Positions 27,079 to 34,875 of a stretch of DNA of 64,000 nucleotides are shown piece by piece. The stretch covers positions 15,373-79,372 of the forward strand of contig JAJFBJ010000006.1 in assembly GCA_020697375.1 (NCBI GenBank), read 5' to 3'. Each line of letters opens with the position of its first letter. The stretch's first letter is position 1. The translations under genes and the position numbers were made by a program. The stretch comes from Nitrospira sp. (GTDB lineage Bacteria; Nitrospirota; Nitrospiria; Nitrospirales; Nitrospiraceae). The notes below the pieces were generated by a model that saw only the letters and a program-made list of their open reading frames with translations, did not search any database and was not told where the DNA came from.

Positions 27079-27498
27079 CTAAATGAACAGCTTCGTTTCC
27101 GCCTGAGCGGTCAGTGAGAGAATGGAGGGGAGGCCGAGCACCTCGTCCACGTTCCGTTCGACCGCACCCGCCTCGACACCCATATACTCGAGGCCTGCAC
27201 TGCAGGCAATGAGACGGAACTGCCCTACGAGACGGGCTTCGTGAAACATTTCTGAAATTGTCGGCACCTTCTTTTCCTGCAGGAGCCGGGCAACTTGTTC
27301 GGCGGAGTCGGCATATTCAGGCGGGAAATCGATCGCGTCGATCTTGCCCTCAGCCAGTTTCTTGATGGTCCAGAATAGTAAGACCACGATGACCTCTTTG
27401 CCCATGGCGGCGGCAGTGAGGCCGAGTGTCGCGACCTGGTGCAATTTGTCGTAGGTGGCGTTGTGCGCGAAGATCACGAACTTGGGCTTGTGTGACAT
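27079..27498 (-). CDS. DsrE family protein, second locus
   Basis: 139 residues. KFVIFAHNATYDKLHQVATLGLTAAAMGKEVIVVLLFWTI matches the DsrE fold, and Cys99 in FRLIACSAGLEYMGV sits where DsrE proteins often carry their sulfur-binding cysteine. The protein resembles, but is shorter than, the DsrE-like protein at 23575. It follows an exported protein gene by 6 bases on the same strand. Confidence 0.82.
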   Translation of the reverse strand: MSHKPKFVIFAHNATYDKLHQVATLGLTAAAMGKEVIVVLLFWTIKKLAEGKIDAIDFPPEYADSAEQVARLLQEKKVPTISEMFHEARLVGQFRLIACSAGLEYMGVEAGAVERNVDEVLGLPSILSLTAQAETKLFI

Positions 27499-27504
27499 GG
27501 GGGC

Positions 27505-27909
27505 CTATTTGTTCTTCTGTCTGGTTTGCACGCTGTTCACGTAGTCGTTGATCGCAATATCGACTTCAGCGGACGTCATGCCACGATCGTGCACTTCGCT
27601 TTCGTCGACAAGATAACGATCTCCCTCTTTTTCCTGGCGCACCACCACTGAATTCTCCGGCGTGACTTCCACCCGCATGAACCACTCTTTGCTGCCCCTG
27701 GTGATGACCACCTCTTTCCCGAGCCCGATTCTGTTGATCTCGATCTGAAGCTCCGTTTCCGTGGATGAGGATTCCGCATGGGCGGCTTGCGCCAAGGACC
27801 ATTCGAGACTCAGAGCCATGACGAGCGGGACGATCAGTCTTGCGGCAAGAAGGTAGCCTGAAGAAGAGACGGCAGCCGGTATTGCGCGGGTAGTTCGTTT
27901 CGAAAACAT
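27505..27909 (-). CDS. exported protein of unknown function
   Basis: 134 residues. An N-terminal hydrophobic segment (AARLIVPLVMALSLEW) acts as a signal peptide, cleaved near QAAHA. The mature part is about 80 residues with an acidic, beta-rich character (EVVITRGSKEWFMRVEV). No family recognised. Six bases from the DsrE gene: probably one operon. Confidence 0.6.
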   Translation of the reverse strand: MFSKRTTRAIPAAVSSSGYLLAARLIVPLVMALSLEWSLAQAAHAESSSTETELQIEINRIGLGKEVVITRGSKEWFMRVEVTPENSVVVRQEKEGDRYLVDESEVHDRGMTSAEVDIAINDYVNSVQTRQKNK

Positions 27910-28005
27910 GGTTCGGAATTATAGCCTGAGGCATATGGAACGTAAACCTGCTTCCCAGCGATGCCCTTTCCGACGCGCAAAGCCCCATGCTAGGATGCGC
28001 CGGAG

Positions 28006-28434
28006 ATGAGTGAGGTTCTGACGCAGCTTCAATCCTATATGCCGGCCCAGGTTCTGATTTGGTTTGCGGTCTCTTCCGCGGTCATGTTCATAGGGACACT
28101 CGTGGCCATACCCATCATTCTCATGAGATTGCCGCCGGATTATTTCGACATTCGGATCCCGCGCCCGTGGATGGAGAACCACCATCCGGTCCTCCGATTG
28201 ATCGGACACATCGTGAAGAACGTCGTGGGAGCGATTTTTCTCTTCGCGGGCTTTCTTATGATATTCCTGCCGGGGCAGGGGGTGTTGACGATGTTGATCG
28301 GCCTTTCCTTGATCGAGTTTCCCGGCAAGCGGCGTCTGGAGGCCAAGATCGTGGGGCAATCCACCGTGCTCAACACAATCAATGCCATGCGGGCCAAATT
28401 CGGCAAGCCGCCGCTCATCATGGCTCCCGAATGA
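28006..28434 (+). CDS. small membrane protein, PGPGW-like
   Basis: 142 residues with two hydrophobic segments: about 18-38 (VLIWFAVSSAVMFIGTLVAI) and 65-105, the second containing AIFLFAGFLMIFLPGQGVLTML. The 'LPGxGxLTxLxGLxL(I/L)' pattern resembles PGPGW-family transmembrane proteins. Function unknown. It precedes polA by 60 bases. Confidence 0.65.
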   Translation: MSEVLTQLQSYMPAQVLIWFAVSSAVMFIGTLVAIPIILMRLPPDYFDIRIPRPWMENHHPVLRLIGHIVKNVVGAIFLFAGFLMIFLPGQGVLTMLIGLSLIEFPGKRRLEAKIVGQSTVLNTINAMRAKFGKPPLIMAPE

Positions 28435-28493
28435 CAGGCTCAACGTAAATCCGTCACCCTTTACCGGTTGCCTTTGTACTTTTTTCATTCATT

Positions 28494-31139
28494 ATGCCCA
28501 CCCTCTTTTTGATCGACGGCAGCGCCTACATTTATCGGGCATTTTTTGCCTTGCCGCAGCTGTCCAATTCCAAGGGGTTGCAAACCAACGCTGTCTACGG
28601 GTTCACGACCATGTTGCTGAAAGTCCTGCGGGACCATCGGCCGGACTATGTCGCGGTAGTGTTCGACGAAAAGGGGCCCACCCATCGCCATGAGGCGTTC
28701 AAGGAGTACAAGGCGCAGCGGCCGCAGATGCCGCAGGGCATGAGCGCGCAGGTTCCTTACATTCATCGTGTGGTGGAAGCCTTGGCCCTTCCGGTGATCC
28801 GGCAAGCCGGGTATGAGGCTGATGACCTCATCGGCACCCTGGCGCGGAAGGCCGAAGCGGAGGACCTTGACGTGGTGATCGTCACCAGCGACAAAGACAT
28901 GTTCCAACTACTTACTCCCAAGACGCGCATTTACGATCCGGTGAAAGACAAATGGTTTGGCGAAGCGGATTCGCAGGCACGATTCGGCGTGGAACCGGCA
29001 AGGGTCGTCGAGATCATGGGCCTCATGGGCGATACGAGCGACAATATTCCGGGCGTCAAGGGCATCGGCGAGAAGACGGCGGTGAAGCTGATCACGCAGT
29101 TCGGCACCATCGAGGAACTCTTGAGCCGCATCGATGAGGTGACGCCGACCAAAACGAAGAGCCTGCTGCTGGAGCAGAGCCAAAACGCCCGCATGAGCAA
29201 GCGTCTGGCTACGATTCAACGGGATTGCCCGATCGAGTTCGCCCCGGCCCGGTTCAAAGCCAGCGCGCCGCATAGCCAAACCCTGGTAGGGCTGTTGCGC
29301 GAGTTGGAGTTCATGAGCCTGGCCAAATTTTTTCAGGGAGACACACCCGAGCAGGATCAGATAGGGGCTGAAGTCGAACAGATTCACGAGGATGATGCAG
29401 CCGGGGCCTTTCTAGGTAGGTTGCGAAGAGAGGACGTCGCCGGGATCGCCTGCCTGCTGACAGGCGACGCAGGCGTGCGAGCGGAGATTCAAGGCTGCGC
29501 CTTTGGAACTCCGGCCGGCCAGACGGCATTCGTACAAGGAAAGGCGCAGGATTGGCCCAGACCTTTCGTCGGCTTCCTGCGAGACGCCGACAGGCCCAAA
29601 GCGGTGCATGACCTCAAACCGTTGTTACTTGCTCTTCATCGCCACGAAACAGAATTGCAAGGGCCATGTTTCGACATCATGGTGGCCGACTATCTGCTGA
29701 ATCCGAACCGACGCGCTCACAGTCTGGAAGCGATCGCCATGGATCTCTTGAGCTATCAACCATGCGCGGGCGCAGGTGAACAGACCAGCAAGGGGCCGCA
29801 ATCTCTATTCGAACTGGATGAGAAACTGGTCCGTCGCACGGGAGAGGCGGCGGCGGTAACTGCCCGGGTCGCGCCAATGTTGCGAGATCGGCTGGCGGAG
29901 CAGGGAAGCCTGTCGCTATTTCAGGAGGTGGAGATGCCGTTGGTGCCGGTGCTGGCCGACATCGAACGCAATGGTTTCTTGCTCGATGTGGAGGGCCTGC
30001 ATGGGTTGAGCAAAGAATTGGAACGCGATCTCGACCAGATGGTGCGCGCCATTTACGGTCTGGCCGGAGGCGAGTTCAATATCGGTTCGCCGAAGCAACT
30101 GGCCACCGTACTGTTCGAGACCTTGGGACTGAAGCCGCTACGAAAGACGAAAACCGGCTACAGCACCGATGAAGACACGCTCACACAGCTCGCTGCTCAG
30201 CATGAGCTTCCCGCACAGATCTTGAATTACCGCATGTTGACCAAACTCAAATCGACCTATGTGGACGCCCTGCCGCAGTTGGTGAATCCGGACAGCAAGC
30301 GTCTCCATACCTCGCTCAACCAGACAGTGGCGGCTACGGGACGACTCTCTTCCACCGACCCCAACCTCCAGAATATTCCGGTGAAGGGAAGCTATGGCCT
30401 ACGCATCCGCGAAGCGTTTATTGCTCCGGCAGGCCATCACCTGCTCTGCGCCGACTATAGCCAGGTTGAGCCCCGCATCTTGGCGCACCTCTCGCAAGAT
30501 CCTCGGTTGCTGCAGGTGTTCGAGAGCGGCGAGGACATCCATATGGCCACAGCCATGGAAATTTTCAATCTTCCCGCCGAGCAGGTGACGCGAGAGATGC
30601 GGCGCGCTGCGAAGAGCGTGGTGTTCGGGATCGTCTATGGCATCAGTCCATTCGGGCTGGCTTCGAACATCGGCGTGCCACAGGCCGACGCGAAGAAATA
30701 CATCGAGACGTTTTTTGAGAAATTCGCGGCCGTACGAGCCTTGATGGACCGGAACATCGAAGAGGGAAAGACGAAGGGCTATACGACCACGATCCTTGGA
30801 CGCCGCCGGCCGATCCCGGAATTACAAAGCGGCGATGGGGTCCAGCGGGGAGTCGGCGAGCGCATGGCGGTCAATAGTCCGATTCAAGGATCGGCCGCGG
30901 ATCTCATCAAGGTGGCGATGCTCAAGGTCCATGGGCGGTTACAGGCCGAGCTGCCTCGCTGCAAAATGATTCTCCAGGTCCATGACGAATTGATCTTCGA
31001 GGTACCGGACCAAGAGCTTGAGCAGGCGAAGCAGTTCGTGAAGCAGGAGATGGAAGCCACGGGCGCGAGGTTGGGATTGTCGGTTCCGCTCAAGGTCGAT
31101 TTGGGGGTGGGCTGTAATTGGAGAGAGGCCCATCCGTAA
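28494..31139 (+). CDS. polA: DNA polymerase I
   Basis: 881 residues. 5'-3' exonuclease domain (1 to about 290): DGSAYIYRAFFAL, VTSDKDMFQLL and GDTSDNIPGVKGIGEKTAVKLI. The middle exonuclease-like domain (about 300-480) lacks the DxE of a proofreading site, so it is probably inactive. The polymerase domain (490-881) has motif A as DYSQVEPRILAHLSQD, motif B as RRAAKSVVFGIVYGISPFG and motif C as LQVHDELIFEVP. The L-to-P in motif A and N-to-V in motif B are unusual. It processes Okazaki fragments and fills repair gaps. Confidence 0.95.
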   Translation: MPTLFLIDGSAYIYRAFFALPQLSNSKGLQTNAVYGFTTMLLKVLRDHRPDYVAVVFDEKGPTHRHEAFKEYKAQRPQMPQGMSAQVPYIHRVVEALALPVIRQAGYEADDLIGTLARKAEAEDLDVVIVTSDKDMFQLLTPKTRIYDPVKDKWFGEADSQARFGVEPARVVEIMGLMGDTSDNIPGVKGIGEKTAVKLITQFGTIEELLSRIDEVTPTKTKSLLLEQSQNARMSKRLATIQRDCPIEFAPARFKASAPHSQTLVGLLRELEFMSLAKFFQGDTPEQDQIGAEVEQIHEDDAAGAFLGRLRREDVAGIACLLTGDAGVRAEIQGCAFGTPAGQTAFVQGKAQDWPRPFVGFLRDADRPKAVHDLKPLLLALHRHETELQGPCFDIMVADYLLNPNRRAHSLEAIAMDLLSYQPCAGAGEQTSKGPQSLFELDEKLVRRTGEAAAVTARVAPMLRDRLAEQGSLSLFQEVEMPLVPVLADIERNGFLLDVEGLHGLSKELERDLDQMVRAIYGLAGGEFNIGSPKQLATVLFETLGLKPLRKTKTGYSTDEDTLTQLAAQHELPAQILNYRMLTKLKSTYVDALPQLVNPDSKRLHTSLNQTVAATGRLSSTDPNLQNIPVKGSYGLRIREAFIAPAGHHLLCADYSQVEPRILAHLSQDPRLLQVFESGEDIHMATAMEIFNLPAEQVTREMRRAAKSVVFGIVYGISPFGLASNIGVPQADAKKYIETFFEKFAAVRALMDRNIEEGKTKGYTTTILGRRRPIPELQSGDGVQRGVGERMAVNSPIQGSAADLIKVAMLKVHGRLQAELPRCKMILQVHDELIFEVPDQELEQAKQFVKQEMEATGARLGLSVPLKVDLGVGCNWREAHP

Positions 31140-31266
31140 CAGGATGTTCAAAACGACCGCCCAGCTGCGTTCTCGGTCGCACGTCTCCTTGCCGACGTAC
31201 CTTTGACGGTACGCCTCAGTCGCCGCGCTCCTGCGGCCTTGCTGGACAACCGTTTTGAACACCTGC
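31140..31266. repeat. inverted-repeat intergenic element A
   Basis: About 125 bases starting right at the polA stop. Left end AGGATGTTCAAAACG (31141-31155) and right end CGTTTTGAACACCT (31251-31264) are inverted copies with one indel. The interior carries CGTACC/GGTACG and a CGCCGCGCTCCTGCGGCCTTGC run like the interior of the larger element at 34661. It lacks any open frame of note; a MITE-like or REP-like repeat. Confidence 0.6.
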
Positions 31267-31341
31267 GTCTTCTTCGGGCCATAGTCTTTGTCAAAAAAGA
31301 GCGCGGAAGGTGCGCGCTGCTTGAGTCGCATTCATTCAACT

Positions 31342-31728
31342 ATGTCGCTGCGAAAACATACATTGACCATACCCGAGCCGGAGTTTCAGGAGCTGGTGCA
31401 GCAAGCCCTGGACAGCCTGCCCGATGAGTACGCCAAACTCCTTTCCAATGTGGCAGTGGTGGTGGAGGATGAGCCACCACCCGACGTGCTGGCCGACTTG
31501 GAAATGGAGGAAGACGAAGATCTGCTCGGCCTCTACCAAGGCCTCTCCATCGACAAAGAATCCTTCTTTCAGACCGGCGGCCAACTGCCGGCCAAAATCT
31601 CCATTTACCGAGGTCCGATTCTCAGGCTCTGCCGCAGCAAGAAAGAAGTGGTAGACGAAGTCCGCGACACGGTCGTGCATGAGATCGGCCATCATTTTGG
31701 GTTCGACGACGACGAAATGCCGTATTAG
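31342..31728 (+). CDS. zincin-like metallopeptidase family protein
   Basis: 128 residues from the ATG at 31342; the upstream frame runs through the repeat element. It matches the short zincin-like family: EFQELVQQALDSLPDEYAKLL, VVVEDEPPPDVL, LLGLYQG, and the metal motif HEIGHHFG at about residue 112 (HExxH plus a third His). The strongly acidic middle is typical. No signal peptide. Substrate unknown. Confidence 0.83.
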   Translation: MSLRKHTLTIPEPEFQELVQQALDSLPDEYAKLLSNVAVVVEDEPPPDVLADLEMEEDEDLLGLYQGLSIDKESFFQTGGQLPAKISIYRGPILRLCRSKKEVVDEVRDTVVHEIGHHFGFDDDEMPY

Positions 31729-31806
31729 CAGGATGGTGAAGAACGTCCCCAACTTTGTTCTCGGTAATTCCTATCCTGCGACCTTGTTGGAGCTGCAGGA
31801 TTCAGA
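31729..31806. repeat. intergenic repeat element B with GCAGGAT ends
   Basis: Starts GCAGGATGGTGAAGAACG and ends with a strand-reversed GCAGGA (AACCTTCCTGC). The inverted ends are imperfect. Same GCAGGATG start as the element at 34661. The right part overlaps the stop codon of the minus-strand gene at 31802. Confidence 0.4.
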
Positions 31807-32704
31807 ACCTTCCTGCCATCTCCGCGTAGATCTCTTTCAGGTGGGTAGTGTGTGGGGATTTTGAGTTTGAGACTATAAGCCAAGTTGACACACTGATCGG
31901 TTGGTACTCCGAAAATGGACGACCTGACATTGATAAGATCTGATAGGTTTTTGTCGGGATCATAGCTGGGCCTCGTGCATAGAGAATAGACCCTAGGATT
32001 TGTGGTACGAAGGTCTTGGCAAGAACCGGAATGACCCTCCGCTCGATGAGTTGACCATAAACCTTCTCGGCATCTTCGGGGGAGTCCTTTTCTACGAGCG
32101 CCCCTCGTGGACGAATTAAAGCAGAACAGTCTATCGCCACGATTCCTATACCAGGACCTACCTTGGACCCAAGAATCTGCTTCTTTGCCTCATTACACCG
32201 TTTCTCAATCATGGATTCCTTCAAGGGTCTCTTGCACTGAATGTCGAAGCTCTCAGTTTTCCACTGTATGGTGATGTCGCCTGCGGTGTGACACTGATTG
32301 CCCTGTGCAACAATGCCATCTACAGCCATAACGTTCAGCTGAGCTCGAAGCAGGTGACCACCCAAGATATATACAAAAGCGTCATTGCGTGGTCTATTGC
32401 TGGAAGTTTTGGGGTTTTCGTCCTCACGAAGTAGTGGGCCGCTTTCGAACACGCTTCGTATTTTTTCATCAAGGCCAATGAACCTCGTTATCTCCTTTTC
32501 CCAAAGTTCATACAGTTCTATGATCTCAAAACCTTCGCTGTGAGCCAGAACGTGGTGTGCTGTTGTAGGACCATTCTTCCAGAACTCCGTTATAGCCCTC
32601 TCGTATTGCACTGCTCTCCCCGAAGACACGCCTAGCCAGTTGCAGGCATCTCTTAACAGTTTGATCTGTTCAGTCCAGTGAAATTTTTCAAACGATCCAG
32701 GCAT
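31802..32704 (-). CDS. orphan protein with possible PD-(D/E)XK-type nuclease motif
   Basis: 300 residues, family not recognised. Residues 141-160 contain AGDITIQ...FDIQCKR: Asp143, then Gln156-x-Lys158, the D-x(n)-QxK form seen in some PD-(D/E)XK nucleases such as the Mrr group. This suggests a nuclease, not shown. No membrane segment. The gene is visibly more AT-rich than its neighbours (for example half GC over 32221-32280) and its 3' end overlaps a repeat, so transfer is likely. It could be part of a defence or mobile element; no partner is seen. Confidence 0.5.
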   Translation of the reverse strand: MPGSFEKFHWTEQIKLLRDACNWLGVSSGRAVQYERAITEFWKNGPTTAHHVLAHSEGFEIIELYELWEKEITRFIGLDEKIRSVFESGPLLREDENPKTSSNRPRNDAFVYILGGHLLRAQLNVMAVDGIVAQGNQCHTAGDITIQWKTESFDIQCKRPLKESMIEKRCNEAKKQILGSKVGPGIGIVAIDCSALIRPRGALVEKDSPEDAEKVYGQLIERRVIPVLAKTFVPQILGSILYARGPAMIPTKTYQILSMSGRPFSEYQPISVSTWLIVSNSKSPHTTHLKEIYAEMAGRF

Positions 32705-32775
32705 GGGTTCGATTTGACGAAGCGACCGTCGTCTCTTTCATGGTTGCGGACATAAGATGCAGTCATCTGTGACAA

Positions 32776-34545
32776 CTAACTATCGGGCATCATGACTGGC
32801 TTCCTTATCACATAATACGGCTTCCGGTCCTTCTCCGGCCTCTGCGCCCTTTGCCCCGTCTTCAAGGCTGTCCAAATTTCACGAAATCTCAGCGGCGGAT
32901 AGTCCGCACCGCATACTTCGCTCTCATAGCCGGATGAAGCGGCGAAGTCCTGCTGGATTTTGCGGGAACCGAGAATGATGGGAAACCGATGCAGCGCTTC
33001 CTGTTCCGCTTCTTCCTTGAACTCCAGAAGCATGATTCGTCCCCCGGACAACAACCGGATCTGGTTTGCCAGCGAATGACGGAGGCCGACGGCGGCAACC
33101 GTTTCCTGCAGCGGGGTGAGGCGCAAAAGTTTTTGGGCAATGTCGGATGCCGGCGAGGTGATAACGACCGGCTTGAGGGATTGCTCCAGCGTCGCAAAGG
33201 CTCCCATGATGGCCAGACTCAGACTGATCAACAGTGGAATGACTTGCCGCCGGAACGTCATCCAATAGAGGAGGACCAACAGACCGCTGAAACAGAGTCC
33301 ACCGATCGCGAACCGTTGATCGATGCGCCAGCCGACGAGCATGAGCGTGATGCTCAACCCCAAGCCAACGAGCATGGCCCATTGCACGATCTGCGAAACC
33401 AGTCGGTGAGATTTCCCCCCATTCAAACTGTGCTTCAGCATGTCAGCCAGCAGAACGGCCAATAGAGGAAAGGTCGGCAACAAATAGCGCGGACGCATCA
33501 AATTGCCGAGCGAAAAGATGGCGATGTTCACCAGCAGCCAGCCGAGCACGAACCAGATCAGGCGGTGATGCCGTTGTGCGTATGACGTCAGCAGGTCCTT
33601 TTGCATGGCCGCGACTATGGCCAGCATCGCGACCCAAGGAGCGAAGAAGCGAAAGGGCGTGAGCACGTAAAAGGCGAGATTGCTGACGATAAGCCTGTGG
33701 GCTCCCTCCAGCCGTTCCCCCACTTGATCTTCGAACAGGGTCGAGGCGACTTCGGGCCCGCGCATCACCAGGCTGCCGGCAAACCAGGACAGCCCCACCA
33801 ACAGTCCCGTGATCAGCCAGCCCGTATGCAGAAGCCTCACCGTCTTGTTGTCTCCCGAAGAACACAGACGTGCGAAGATCAGCAGGAACGCGACGAACGC
33901 AAATGGCAGCAGTCCTTTCGTGGCGATGCCCAACCCGGCTCCAACATACAGCAAGGCATACCAGAGAGACTCTCGCCGCCGGTTGAAGAGCAGTTCGACC
34001 GCTCCCCATGAACTGATGGTGAGAAACAGACATTGCAGGATATCCGGGGTCGCCTTGGTGGCGGATTCCATGAACTGAATATTGGACCCGAGGATGGCCG
34101 AGGCCAGCACAGCGGTGAACCGGTCCTGAGTGACCGACCGCGCGAGGCGATAGGTTACCCAAAGGATTGCGCAGGCTGCCAACAGGAAGGGAAAACGCGA
34201 GGAAAACATGCTGATGCCCATGGCGGCGTAACTGGTCACCAGGACCCAATAGGTCAGGATCGGTTTGCGAAACCGGAGTGTGCCGTCGGCATAACGCGGG
34301 GTGACATAGTCTCCGCTCTGCACCATTTGAATCGCGGCATTGGTGTACCAGCCTTCATCGAGATGGTAACGCGAGAGCAGCGGCAGCGAGCCGAGGAGCG
34401 AGAGGAAAAAGGCCAGGACCACGAGCGCTATGGACGTGCCGGCGCCGGTGGAAACTAGAGAGGTCGGTGTCCCTGAGATGGAAAAATCGCCCGGTCGTGG
34501 AGAAGACACATTCGAAGAGTCGCATAGGGAGGAGCCGGGAGGCAA
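32776..34545 (-). CDS. ArnT/PMT-like glycosyltransferase family 39 membrane protein
   Basis: 589 residues from a TTG; the start is uncertain because no ATG lies near. N-terminal helix, then YHLDEGWYTNAAIQMV, the Asp-Glu motif of ArnT/PMT lipid-linked transferases, with DYVTPRYADGTLRFRKPILTYW and a GTATKGLLPFAF-like segment (GIATKGLLPFAF). About 10-12 membrane helices follow, then a short periplasmic C-terminal domain of 150 residues. It would transfer a sugar from a polyprenyl phosphate donor to a periplasmic acceptor such as lipid A or protein. Confidence 0.85.
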   Translation of the reverse strand: MPPGSSLCDSSNVSSPRPGDFSISGTPTSLVSTGAGTSIALVVLAFFLSLLGSLPLLSRYHLDEGWYTNAAIQMVQSGDYVTPRYADGTLRFRKPILTYWVLVTSYAAMGISMFSSRFPFLLAACAILWVTYRLARSVTQDRFTAVLASAILGSNIQFMESATKATPDILQCLFLTISSWGAVELLFNRRRESLWYALLYVGAGLGIATKGLLPFAFVAFLLIFARLCSSGDNKTVRLLHTGWLITGLLVGLSWFAGSLVMRGPEVASTLFEDQVGERLEGAHRLIVSNLAFYVLTPFRFFAPWVAMLAIVAAMQKDLLTSYAQRHHRLIWFVLGWLLVNIAIFSLGNLMRPRYLLPTFPLLAVLLADMLKHSLNGGKSHRLVSQIVQWAMLVGLGLSITLMLVGWRIDQRFAIGGLCFSGLLVLLYWMTFRRQVIPLLISLSLAIMGAFATLEQSLKPVVITSPASDIAQKLLRLTPLQETVAAVGLRHSLANQIRLLSGGRIMLLEFKEEAEQEALHRFPIILGSRKIQQDFAASSGYESEVCGADYPPLRFREIWTALKTGQRAQRPEKDRKPYYVIRKPVMMPDS

Positions 34546-34660
34546 GACGCTCGCGAGGCGTTAAAAGCTCGGGGAAACGCCTAGCAGGCTGGGGAAAAAC
34601 TGGATTGTCGCGCAATACGTCGCGATCAGCTCACGTGCCCTGTCGCGGTCTGAATAGCCC
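34546..34660. other. intergenic stretch with a repeat-end fragment
   Basis: Contains GCAGGCTGGGGAAAAACTG at 34584-34602, similar to the ends of the adjacent element. Possibly the remnant of another copy. No gene or promoter seen. Confidence 0.35.
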
Positions 34661-34875
34661 GCAGGATGCGCAAAAAGGCAACCTTCTTACCCGCTCAACC
34701 CTCGACGCGCCAAGACGCGCCTTGTCCCAGGCAAGGCCGCAGCGAGTGAAGAGGCGAAGCGTCACATTCTTACCCGCCCGCCCTGAGCCTGCCGGGACAG
34801 GCTCTTTCCCATGGCCGTACGTTGAGCCTCTGAGCGATGCGAGAACGCCGCCGGCGGACTTTTCCCGCATCCTGC
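34661..34875. repeat. inverted-repeat intergenic element C (MITE-like)
   Basis: 215 bases. Left end GCAGGATGCGCAAAAAGGC (34661-34679) and right end GACTTTTCCCGCATCCTGC (34857-34875) match as inverted repeats at most positions. The interior has GC-rich inverted segments (GACGCGCCAAGACGCGCC, GCAAGGCCGCAGCGAG, GAGCGATGCGAGAACGCCGCCGGCGG). No open frame of note and no transposase. Its last base abuts the stop codon of the minus-strand gene at 34875. Confidence 0.75.

Noticed and set aside
31140..34875. Insertion sequence or transposon
   Set aside because: Inverted ends are present, but no transposase frame lies between them; only non-coding repeat elements are called.
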